NCBI RefSeq assembly: GCF_009363535.1
Contig: NZ_CP045369.1
Coordinates: 2,429,001-2,493,000 of the forward strand
DNA: 64,000 bases
Source: Microbulbifer sp. THAF38
GTDB lineage: Bacteria > Pseudomonadota > Gammaproteobacteria > Pseudomonadales > Cellvibrionaceae
Reading direction: 5' to 3'
In this document: piece by piece, positions 54,833 through 62,842 of the stretch
Layout of the letters: each line of letters opens with the position of its first letter
Numbering within the stretch: the stretch's first letter is position 1
Translations under genes and position numbers: made by a program
The notes under the pieces: generated by a model
Told to the model about the DNA's origin: nothing
Seen by the model: only the letters and a program-made list of their open reading frames with translations
Database searches by the model: none

Positions 54833-56187
54833 TGCTGCGTCCCTCCAGTATTCACGAATACGGCCTGTTGACTTCCAGACACCGATACCGCCATGCCGTC
54901 AATAGCCGGGATCACATCGGTAACAATAACCTGCTCACCGGGATTCAAACCTTCACGAATCACCGTGGTATCACCCTGGTGGTAATCTACCTGCACCGAA
55001 CGCAGGCGCAATTGGCCATCTTCTACGAGATATACCCTTCCCTCGTGCAGGGCACGACGGGGAATGGCCAGTGCCGAAGCGGCGGGGGCGAATAACTCCA
55101 CGCGGGAATACATACCACGAAATAGCGGCGGTTTATTGCCGGCAAGGGCTTCGCCATACGGATCATCTACAGCAACAACAACGGAAAGCGTGCGGCTGGT
55201 GCTATCCAGGGTGCCGCCCAAGCGCACCACCCGGCCCTGCCACTCATTGTTTCCAGGGCCTCCGACCAGGGTGATTCGAGCCTCCAAGCCCACCAGCATT
55301 TTGGGCAGATCCTCTGGGGTCGGTACACGATCATTGCTTGGCCTGAGATTGCGCAACAGTGGTGCCACATGAACCATGGGGAGTTCCGCTGCAATTTCCA
55401 CCTGGTCCAGGCCACTAGCATCGAACAAGCGCGCATTGCCAGCCACGTATTGATTCTCCTCTACATAGACGTCACCAATGCGCGCATCGAAAGGTAAAAT
55501 TACCTGGGTGCGTTCCAGGTTGTATTTACTATCACGCACTTGAGCCTCAGCGCGCGCGATCTGGGCCTCGATTACCTTGCGGCGTGTCGGAAACAAGGAG
55601 AGTTGGCTAGTTTGGTTTTGCACTTCCTGGCGCAGGCGCAACACATTTTGCTCTTCAACATCCACACTGGAACGGGAAACCGTGCCCTTAGCTACCAGTT
55701 TTTGTTTTCGTTCCAGCTCCTTTTCACCCAGCTTCAGCGTGCGTTCGGCAATTTCCAGAGAGCGCTGGCTGTTGGCCTCTTCCACTTTGAGTTCCTGCAG
55801 ATTTGCCCGATTGGCTGCCAAATCGCTCTCAGCCTTGGCCAAGGCCAACTGGTAGCTGGTGTCATCAATTTTCAAGACCAAGGTGCCAGCAGGAATCATA
55901 TTGCCGCGTTCAAGTTCCGGCGCTGTGTAGACAACTCGGCCACTCACTTCGGCATTCGCCTCAAGAAAAGTGCTGGGTTTCACTTCACCATAAGCAACGG
56001 CTCGCGCACGTAACGGTAGCTCTTGAACCTTTACCGCATGTACCGGGGTAACCAGCGTATCCTGCACATCGTGTATGGGTGGGTTCTTGCTCATGACCAA
56101 TGCCATGGAAATTAAAACCCCCACGGCTACCAGAGTGGGAAGCGCCAGGCGGCGATTCATCAGTTTCTTTAGCTGGACCTTATTCAT
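54829..56187 (-). CDS. RND efflux periplasmic adaptor (MFP)
   Basis: A 452-residue adaptor: one N-terminal membrane helix (LPTLVAVGVLISMALVM), a lipoyl-like strand pair around ANAEVSGRVVYT and VILPFDARIGDVYVEEN, a long coiled-coil hairpin between them (SQRSLEIAERTLKLGEKELERKQKL), and beta-barrel/membrane-proximal domains. I start it at 56187 (MNKVQLKKL); in-frame GTG codons just upstream are nearer the GGAG and cannot be excluded. It links the pump to the outer-membrane channel. Confidence 0.92.
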   Translation of the reverse strand: MNKVQLKKLMNRRLALPTLVAVGVLISMALVMSKNPPIHDVQDTLVTPVHAVKVQELPLRARAVAYGEVKPSTFLEANAEVSGRVVYTAPELERGNMIPAGTLVLKIDDTSYQLALAKAESDLAANRANLQELKVEEANSQRSLEIAERTLKLGEKELERKQKLVAKGTVSRSSVDVEEQNVLRLRQEVQNQTSQLSLFPTRRKVIEAQIARAEAQVRDSKYNLERTQVILPFDARIGDVYVEENQYVAGNARLFDASGLDQVEIAAELPMVHVAPLLRNLRPSNDRVPTPEDLPKMLVGLEARITLVGGPGNNEWQGRVVRLGGTLDSTSRTLSVVVAVDDPYGEALAGNKPPLFRGMYSRVELFAPAASALAIPRRALHEGRVYLVEDGQLRLRSVQVDYHQGDTTVIREGLNPGEQVIVTDVIPAIDGMAVSVSGSQQAVFVNTGGTQQ

Positions 56188-56214
56188 CACCACCAATCTC
56201 CAAATGTTCGACTA

Positions 56215-56889
56215 TTACTCGGCTGCAGAGTTATTGGCCACTCCATGGAGCAGCAGCTTTACTGTGTGATCAATCCACTTTTCGCTGTTTTCCTCATCCA
56301 ACATAAAAGCGAAAATTTCTTTAAAGGGGTCCCCAGCAATAAACGGAAAAGCGATCAGACTGATAAATGAAATAGGCATCAGGTTGACATCTAGATCTGG
56401 GCGCAGATGACCGGCACATTGAAGCACATGCAAAAGTTCGCGCAGCTTTGGGCCCAGTGCAGAAGCCAGTCTATCGGTAAACAATTCGCGCATTCGTCCG
56501 GGTTTGGAGGCCACCTCCCCCACAATCAAACGGGGTATCCAAGGTTCGCGGATATAAAGGCGAATAATACGGGCCATCGCTTCCTTCAATGTCTCTAAAG
56601 TGGGCTCTTTTACTTCCAGGCTCATATTGAGGAATGCCGGGCCGAACTGCATAAACTGGCCGCGGATAACCTCGATAATCAGCCCCTCTTTACCGTCAAA
56701 GTGATAGCTGATCATGGCAGAATTTACTCCAGCACCCTGAGCAATTTCTCGAATAGAGATATCGCGAAACGGCTTCTCTCGAAGCAGCCTATGGGCGGAT
56801 TGCATCAGGGCCTCACGCACCTCTTTCTCGCGCTCCGGGTCCCTTGGCCGCCCGCGGCCACGGGTAGGTGTGGTTTTCGTCAACTTCAT
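56215..56889 (-). CDS. TetR-family regulator of the RND operon
   Basis: A 224-residue TetR protein with helix-turn-helix ISIREIAQGAGVNSAMISYHFDGKEGL after a basic GRGRPRDPEREKE segment. The helical C-terminal domain (KPGRMRELFTDRL) belongs to the subgroup usually beside efflux pumps. It is the first gene of the three-gene efflux operon and has a 24-bp dyad 8 bases upstream, so it should repress itself and the pump, and lose DNA on binding a pump substrate. Confidence 0.92.
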   Translation of the reverse strand: MKLTKTTPTRGRGRPRDPEREKEVREALMQSAHRLLREKPFRDISIREIAQGAGVNSAMISYHFDGKEGLIIEVIRGQFMQFGPAFLNMSLEVKEPTLETLKEAMARIIRLYIREPWIPRLIVGEVASKPGRMRELFTDRLASALGPKLRELLHVLQCAGHLRPDLDVNLMPISFISLIAFPFIAGDPFKEIFAFMLDEENSEKWIDHTVKLLLHGVANNSAAE

Positions 56890-56896
56890 ATCCCAC

Positions 56897-56920
56897 TTAA
56901 TTAATCGTGTGATTAATTAA
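56897..56920. promoter_or_regulatory. TetR operator-like dyad
   Basis: TTAATTAATC (56897-56906) and GATTAATTAA (56911-56920) are perfect 10-bp arms around GTGT. It lies 8 bases upstream of the tetR start, overlapping the place where the core promoter or +1 should be. Confidence 0.75.
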
Positions 56921-57173
56921 ATAGTAGTGCTTAAAGGAAAACAAGATAGAAAAGGGACTTAAAAGTCAAAACTGATTGGTACACCCCGGTGACAACCTAT
57001 AAACGCCCAGTTAACGACTAACCAGTCAAAACCTAGAGCCTCTCTTAATGTCGACTGAAAACTGGGGATACCCTGCTCAACATCATATGGGTGGCGGGAG
57101 AGCTTTTATGGCTGACTGTTGCGTTAAGGGAAAATCACCACGCAGTGGCAAATCTGAACTTCGGATGAGAAAC

Positions 57174-57198
57174 AAAAAAAGGCCCGTTAGGGGCCTTT
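57174..57198 (-). terminator. intrinsic terminator of tnaA
   Basis: On the minus strand AAAGGCCC and GGGCCTTT (57191-57198 and 57178-57185) form an 8-bp stem with a 5-base loop, and GGGCC is followed by a run of seven T. It lies 60 bases past the tnaA stop codon. Confidence 0.88.
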
Positions 57199-57257
57199 AT
57201 CGAAAGAAGAGGCTCAACAGAAATCACTTGGTCAATGCCTGTTGAGCTTCCCACTCA

Positions 57258-58658
57258 CTACAGGGATTTAAATCTGGCCGTAAAGTGTCGCAACACTGGT
57301 GGCTCGTATTCAAAACTGAGCCCCTTCAATTCGTGTGCTCGGTTCTGCAATTCTATGATCGCATCGGCAATATAATCCATATGATCATTGGTATAGACAC
57401 GCCGTGGAATCGTCAAGCGCATTAACTCCAGATCCGCCTTCTTCTGCTCACCGGATTCAGGATCACGCCCCAGCAATAAAGAACCAATCTCCACCGCTCG
57501 GATACCCGCCTCCAAGTACAGTGCATTAGTTAAAACTTGTGCAGGGAACTGCTCCGGTGGGATATGCGGCAGGATCTTAGCCGCATCCACAAATACCGCA
57601 TGGCCACCTGTCGGATACTGGATAGGCACCCCACCCTCGCGCAAGCGCTCACCCAAATAAGCCACCTGACTGATGCGGTAATGCAAGAAATTCTCATCGG
57701 CTGCCTCATAAAGACCTCGCGCCAATGCCTCCATATCTCGCCCCGCCATGCCCCCATAAGTGACGAAGCCCTCCATAGGCACACAACGGGTTCGTACCGC
57801 CTGGAAAAGCTCCTCGTGATCACGGATACAACAGAGGCCACCAATGTTCACCATGGGATCTTTCTTGGCAGACATGGTCAGCATATCGCCGTATTGATAC
57901 ATCTCGCGAATAATCTCCAGGATCGACTTATCCTGATATCCCTCTTCGCGCTGCTTGATAAAGTAGGCATTTTCACAGTAGCGCGCAGAGTCTATCACCA
58001 CTGGGATATCGTATTTCGTGGCTATCTCATACACAGCGCGCATATTCGCCATGGAAACCGGCTGACCGCCAGAGCTGTTGCAAGTTATCGTGGTGATAAT
58101 TGCACAAATATTATTCGCCCCGTGCTCCTCAATGGTCTCGACCAGCCTCTCTAAATCGAAATTACCTTTCCAGTCATAAGCCGTTAAGGTATCAAAGGCT
58201 CGCTTGTCCAACACATTAACCGCCTTGCCGCCATTCAACTCAATATGGCCCGCGGTGGTATCGAAGTGATAGTTGGAGATAAAGACCGGCGTGGTACCGC
58301 CACGCACCTGGCGCATACGTTCAATCAGGGCGGGAAACAGGATCTGTTCAGCACCACGACCCTGGTGGGCGGGAACGGTTAATTTGTATCCAAAAAAGTG
58401 CTCGACCGCTTGACACAAATTGTAATAGTTGCGGCTACCTGCGTAAGACTCATCCCCCAACATCAAACCGGCCCACTGGTTATCGCTCATGGCCCCAGTG
58501 CCGGAATCAGTTAGCAGATCGATATAGACATCATCGCTACGCAGCAAGAAAGGGTTTAAACCAGCTTCCGCCAAAGCCTTTTCTCTGTCGGCCAGAGTGG
58601 TCATTTTGATCGGCTCAACCATCTTGATGCGGAATGGCTCAGGAATACGCTTCATCAT
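57258..58658 (-). CDS. tnaA: tryptophanase
   Basis: A 466-residue PLP-dependent beta-eliminating lyase. PLP binding is at MSAKKD (Schiff-base Lys), with [42 protein letters not shown] and [14 protein letters not shown] in order. The late [19 protein letters not shown] matches tryptophanase; tyrosine phenol-lyase has a different string (SMERG) there. It turns tryptophan into indole, pyruvate and ammonia. The start at 58658 has AAGGA five bases before it. No tnaC-like leader peptide with a Trp codon was found upstream, and no TnaB-type permease gene lies beside it. Confidence 0.93.
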   Translation of the reverse strand: MMKRIPEPFRIKMVEPIKMTTLADREKALAEAGLNPFLLRSDDVYIDLLTDSGTGAMSDNQWAGLMLGDESYAGSRNYYNLCQAVEHFFGYKLTVPAHQGRGAEQILFPALIERMRQVRGGTTPVFISNYHFDTTAGHIELNGGKAVNVLDKRAFDTLTAYDWKGNFDLERLVETIEEHGANNICAIITTITCNSSGGQPVSMANMRAVYEIATKYDIPVVIDSARYCENAYFIKQREEGYQDKSILEIIREMYQYGDMLTMSAKKDPMVNIGGLCCIRDHEELFQAVRTRCVPMEGFVTYGGMAGRDMEALARGLYEAADENFLHYRISQVAYLGERLREGGVPIQYPTGGHAVFVDAAKILPHIPPEQFPAQVLTNALYLEAGIRAVEIGSLLLGRDPESGEQKKADLELMRLTIPRRVYTNDHMDYIADAIIELQNRAHELKGLSFEYEPPVLRHFTARFKSL

Positions 58659-59440
58659 TATTTTCCTTATCAATCCTGACAGCGGGAACTGAAATTTTGA
58701 ATTCAGTCACACTGCATGCTGTTTTTAACGCGGATATAGTACAGATGAAGGGGGGAATAGGCGAATTGAAGAGGTGACAAGTACAACAGTTACCCTGCCT
58801 CTCAGGGGCAAGGAAGGTAACAAAATTGCTTTTAGCATGGTTTACCAGTAAAGCCTACCGAAAGGCAATTGTATAGATAATTTTTAATGTCATTTATGCC
58901 AAATACGAGAAAGGCAGCTAGAGAAACAACAGTAGGAAACGAAAAAATTAGCTGCTTGCCGTGTTGGAGCATTAACCTACTTACTGTAACAGTTAACCTA
59001 CGCACTTAAATATCCATACACACTTCAACTCCCAAAAAATAATGAACCGCTTTCCTCAGACCTATTTAATCATTATTAAACTCAAAAAGAGCAGAAACTC
59101 AAGATAACTGGAATTATTGTACCAAATTTAATGCAGACCATTAAAACAAGTGATATTTACTTGGCCAAAATCGTACTGTAAGCTTCCCGTTAATTATTGG
59201 GGAATTTAAGCCATGGAGGGAAAACTTAATTCAATGATCTCACCTCAAGTAATCCATCACTTGAGAAAACTGAGAATTTTTTACAACCCACTTCGCACAT
59301 AAATATTAAAGTCTCACTATTTTATGACACTTTTTCTTACGTGTGATTTTAGAGATGCCAAGTAGGCAGGCAAGTGAATTCACCATTTTGCCCCACAACA
59401 ATACTTGGTTTAACAAGACGAACTTAAGCAGTAGATATAT
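58659..59440. other. intergenic region between tnaA and a secreted-protein gene
   Basis: About 780 bases with no credible gene. It contains the tnaA upstream region and that of the divergent gene. TTTACCAGTAAA (58841-58852, arms TTTAC/GTAAA) is a possible regulator site for tnaA. TTAACCTAC occurs at 58972-58980 and again at 58993-59001, exactly two DNA turns apart. Confidence 0.4.
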
Positions 59441-60265
59441 ATGTTTCCAAAATTTGCCTTAGCAGCAGCCATTTCAGCAGCCTTTCTGGCTTTTGAAGCA
59501 CAAGCAAAAACCTTCAAGTACGAAACTCTAGAACTCGATTCAGCTAACGCTGCCGTACAGTACCCTGGCCTCGACTTAAATGGGGCCAGCTATGCGACCT
59601 TAACTGTTGATCAAGCTCACTCCTCGGCTCCCGCGATTATAACCTCGTTAGAAGTGAACTTCCCCAACGCACCCAAGCTAACTGCAAGGAACTTCAACCT
59701 CCATGATGGCTTACATCAGGCAACAGTTGGCAACACCTGGGTATATCGCCAGCTCAACATCATAGTTGACGAATCAGATTTTGAAAATTCAAATGATCAA
59801 AGAATTCACTTTGGTGGCTTTGTATCCGAAGCCGACAGCTTTATTGGCACAGGGCAACCAGGAAACCTGGGGCAGCCATTATTTGATGCCTGGGGGCGCC
59901 TAGTGGATGTAACGCCAAGCAAGATAACTGATGTCAAAATGCTAACCGTCGATGGAAGCAAGCTCAGATTATCACTTAGCAATAAACTCGCTAAACACCC
60001 TAACTCTAACGATGAAAATGCAGTTGTTATTGATTCATTATGGTTTGGAAACGGGGAAGAAAAACTGTATGTTCCTATTTCCGTGCTCGGCAATAAAGCC
60101 AAATTTACTGAGCCATACAAACTCAACATATCTACAACTTCCGGTCCTGATGGGGATGAACACTTCATTCATGTTCTAGCAAGAGATGAGCATGGCAATG
60201 AATTGCCCTCCGCAGAAGTTCCCTTGCAGCATCTGCTCGAAGAAGCTTATCGTAACCATCAATAG
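59441..60265 (+). CDS. unrecognised secreted protein
   Basis: A 274-residue protein with a clear signal peptide (MFPKFALAAAISAAFLAFEAQA). The mature part is beta-rich and acidic, starting KTFKYETLELDSANAAVQYPGLDLNGASYATL and including FGGFVSEADSFIGTGQPGNL and HPNSNDENAVVIDSLWFGNGEEKLYVPIS. I do not recognise a family; composition suggests a periplasmic or extracellular beta-sandwich. It stands alone. There is no convincing Shine-Dalgarno, but the signal peptide makes the frame credible. Confidence 0.68.
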   Translation: MFPKFALAAAISAAFLAFEAQAKTFKYETLELDSANAAVQYPGLDLNGASYATLTVDQAHSSAPAIITSLEVNFPNAPKLTARNFNLHDGLHQATVGNTWVYRQLNIIVDESDFENSNDQRIHFGGFVSEADSFIGTGQPGNLGQPLFDAWGRLVDVTPSKITDVKMLTVDGSKLRLSLSNKLAKHPNSNDENAVVIDSLWFGNGEEKLYVPISVLGNKAKFTEPYKLNISTTSGPDGDEHFIHVLARDEHGNELPSAEVPLQHLLEEAYRNHQ

Positions 60266-60300
60266 TTTTAGCTAAGCCCTAAGACTCGAAAGTGGGAAAG

Positions 60301-60343
60301 GTGACCTTGCTATATTTGGCTTACAGTATTTCGGCAGGGTCAC
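60301..60343. other. hairpin in the 60.3-60.6 kb intergenic region
   Basis: GTGACCTTGC at 60301-60310 pairs with GCAGGGTCAC at 60334-60343, nine Watson-Crick pairs and one G-T, with the stem extendable by a small bulge. The rest of the 300-base spacer shows no gene. The loop of 23 bases makes it a weak terminator; it may be a barrier after the secreted-protein gene. Confidence 0.4.
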
Positions 60344-60573
60344 TTCCAGATTTACACTCCTTAGCAGAAAAACTTGGGAAGCAAAAAACCAGCCAAATCT
60401 ATCTGATTGCCAACAGCTCAAGCTAGACAGAAAACAACCATACTAAATCTGTCGCATTTATGAGGCGACCACTACACCTAAAAACTCAATTAGGGTCAGA
60501 TTAAGTGTTTCAGGCGGTTATCAGAGTGAGTTATTACATCAACTCTATTAACCGTTAAGGAGCTTTCAGCCAT

Positions 60574-60939
60574 CTAAACCAGCGCATTCACCTCAACCTT
60601 AATCCCCACCGGATCAAAAAACACCAGCTGCCTCAGGTTACGGCCAGGGACATCCATCTGCTCGCAGGCAATGCCCATTGAATCCAATCGTTCTTTTATC
60701 GGCTGAAGATCATCCGTATGGAAAGCTACATGATCCAAGTAGGGCTTAGCAGGTTGCTTTTCAGAAACCTCGCCTTCCATCAGGTGAACGATTGGTTTGC
60801 CGTTGCTGTAGAGCCAAAAACCATTGTTTTTAAAGTTCGGTCGCTCCCCTTCGGTGAGACCAAGGATTTTTATATAAAAATCCCGTACGCGCAGTAGTTG
60901 ATCTTGAGGTGCGGTGATATTGAAGTGATCCAGTTGCAT
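60574..60939 (-). CDS. VOC/glyoxalase-fold protein
   Basis: A 121-residue vicinal-oxygen-chelate protein: MQLDHFNITAPQDQLLRVRDFYIKILGL with the first metal-type His, then YLDHVAFHTDDLQPIKERLDSMGI with a second His, and the C-terminal FFDPVGIKVEV. The fold suits glyoxalase, dioxygenase or resistance activity; the substrate cannot be told. It stands alone on the minus strand. Confidence 0.82.
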   Translation of the reverse strand: MQLDHFNITAPQDQLLRVRDFYIKILGLTEGERPNFKNNGFWLYSNGKPIVHLMEGEVSEKQPAKPYLDHVAFHTDDLQPIKERLDSMGIACEQMDVPGRNLRQLVFFDPVGIKVEVNALV

Positions 60940-61118
60940 AACCCTTCCCTGTGTTATTGGCTTTATAAGCTATAGGCGAAGAACATCCTGCTTCTTGGGT
61001 CGTATAAAAAAACATGAAACTGATTACGAGCCCACAGTGATGCATTCACAGCTTGCCCTAAGAGTGGAGGCTCTTTGCCTTCCCCCCTGTAACATCTGGC
61101 TCAATGTTTTGATTTAAA

Positions 61119-61140
61119 CCCGGCAAAACATATTGCCGGG
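61119..61140 (-). terminator. hairpin terminator of the CoA-transferase gene
   Basis: CCCGGCAA at 61119-61126 pairs with TTGCCGGG at 61133-61140 over a 6-base loop. On the minus strand the stem is followed by TTTAAA. It lies 13 bases past the CoA-transferase stop codon. Confidence 0.65.
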
Positions 61141-61152
61141 CCCGCAATAGGA

Positions 61153-62376
61153 CTACACGACGCCGCTGCGGCGCAGTTGGTTAATTTGCTCCTCATCTTT
61201 TCCCAGTAATTCGCGCAGGACTTCTTCAGTGTGCTCCCCCAAAACCGGAGGGGCCTGTTGGTAGTCGAGGGCGGATTCGGAAAAGAGTACCGGGTTGCGT
61301 ACGGTTTTAACTTTGCCGGCTTGCGGGTGATCCTGCTCCACCACCATGCCTCGCGCTTGTACCTGCGGATCGGCAAAAACCTCTTCGAGGGTATTGATCG
61401 GTCCACAGGGGACATGGGCTTCGCTGAGTTTTTCCAGCCACCAGGCGGAGTTCTGCTGACGGGTGGCGTTTTCAATTTGAGGAATCAGCTCTTCGCGGGC
61501 CATTACCCGTGAGGAGTTACTGGCATAAGCAGGATTGTCTGCAAGCTGTTCTATACCCGCGATCTTACAGAAACGCTTGAACTGGTCATCGTTACCCACG
61601 GCCAACATAAAATAGCCGTCTTGTGAGGGCACAGCCTGGTAAGGCACGATATTGGGGTGGCCTGTGCCCTGGCGCTCAGGGCTTTTGCCAGAGGTGAGAT
61701 AGTTCTGGGCCTGGTTGGCAAGCCAGGACACCTGGGTATCCAGCAGGGCAAGATCGATATGCTGCCCCACTCCCGTCTGCTGGCGATGCACTACGGCGGC
61801 GAGGACCGAGGAAACCGCATACATGCCCGTCATCAGGTCGGCAACGGCCACCCCCACTTTTTGTGGGCCGGCACCTGGCTGCCCCTCAGGCACACCAGTG
61901 ATGCTCATCAACCCACCCATACCCTGAATCATGGCATCGTAGCCGGCACGGTTTTTATAAGGGCCGGTTTGGCCGAAACCAGTAATAGAACAATAAATCA
62001 CTCCGGGATTGATGGCCTTAATGGAATCATAATCCAGGCCGTATTTTTTCAGGCCACCTACCTTGTAGTTTTCCAAAAGAATATCGCAACGGGCAGCCAT
62101 CTGTTTGATCAGGTCCTGGCCGGCTTCCGTGGTGATATCGATGGTGACCGATTTCTTGCCGCGGTTGGCACTCAGGTAATAGGCGGCATCGGCGGTGTCA
62201 TTACCCTCTGCGTCTTTGAGGTAGGGAGGGCCCCAGTGGCGGGTATCATCGCCCCGCTCAGGGCGCTCCACTTTGATCACTTCGGCGCCAAAATCGGCGA
62301 AAACCTGTCCGGCCCAGGGGCCTGCGAGAATACGACTGAGATCGAGTACCTTGAGATGCGCGAGCGGTCCTGCCAT
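61153..62376 (-). CDS. CaiB/BaiF (family III) CoA-transferase
   Basis: A 407-residue family III CoA-transferase: VLDLSRILAGPWAGQVFADFGAEVIKVE at the N-terminus, NRGKKSVTIDI, ENYKVGGLKKYGLDY and GVAVADLMTGMYA, where Asp180 should be the catalytic acyl-anhydride residue. The family moves CoA between carboxylic acids (formyl-CoA, succinyl-CoA or carnitine types). No substrate-specific partner such as a dehydrogenase or decarboxylase lies beside it, so specificity is open. Confidence 0.9.
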   Translation of the reverse strand: MAGPLAHLKVLDLSRILAGPWAGQVFADFGAEVIKVERPERGDDTRHWGPPYLKDAEGNDTADAAYYLSANRGKKSVTIDITTEAGQDLIKQMAARCDILLENYKVGGLKKYGLDYDSIKAINPGVIYCSITGFGQTGPYKNRAGYDAMIQGMGGLMSITGVPEGQPGAGPQKVGVAVADLMTGMYAVSSVLAAVVHRQQTGVGQHIDLALLDTQVSWLANQAQNYLTSGKSPERQGTGHPNIVPYQAVPSQDGYFMLAVGNDDQFKRFCKIAGIEQLADNPAYASNSSRVMAREELIPQIENATRQQNSAWWLEKLSEAHVPCGPINTLEEVFADPQVQARGMVVEQDHPQAGKVKTVRNPVLFSESALDYQQAPPVLGEHTEEVLRELLGKDEEQINQLRRSGVV

Positions 62377-62518
62377 AACTTCCTCGTTTCGCTAATACGG
62401 GGTGCATCCCCGATAAATTTTTGCGGCAGACTAACAGATATTGCCTGGAGACGCCCAGCTTGGAAGACCAGCGAATTGGCCTTAAACTGCGGTAGCAATA
62501 AAAATAAGGAGGCATAGC

Positions 62519-62836
62519 ATGGCCGCTATAGAAGCCCAAAAATTTGAATCATTCCGTGACTTTTATCCTTTCTATCTGCAAGAACACAGCAACCTCACCT
62601 GTCGACGACTGCACTTTATTGGTACCAGCCTGGTGTTTGCCACTGTGATCGCCGCGATCAGCACAGGCAATATGTTATGGTTTGCCGCTACGCCTCTCAC
62701 TGGCTATGGTTTTGCCTGGATCGGGCATTTCTTTTTTGAGAACAATCGCCCGGCCACTTTTAAGTATCCCTTTTATAGCTTTATCGGGGACTTTGTGATG
62801 TTTAAGGATATGCTACTGGGCCGTATTGAGCGCTGA
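62519..62836 (+). CDS. DUF962/Mpo1-like membrane protein
   Basis: A 105-residue protein matching DUF962: YPFYLQEHSNLTCRRLHFIGTS, a membrane helix (VFATVIAAISTGNMLWF), then GYGFAWIGHFFFENNRPATFKYPFYSFIGDFVMF with the conserved His residues. Yeast Mpo1 of this family is an iron-dependent dioxygenase for 2-hydroxy fatty acids; bacterial roles are not settled. AGGAGG-like AAGGAGG lies just upstream. It ends 6 bases before the convergent regulator gene. Confidence 0.88.
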   Translation: MAAIEAQKFESFRDFYPFYLQEHSNLTCRRLHFIGTSLVFATVIAAISTGNMLWFAATPLTGYGFAWIGHFFFENNRPATFKYPFYSFIGDFVMFKDMLLGRIER

Positions 62837-62842
62837 GTCAGT

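Noticed and set aside
57048..57245. 65-codon frame downstream of tnaA
   Set aside because: It runs through the tnaA terminator and has a basic, low-complexity product.
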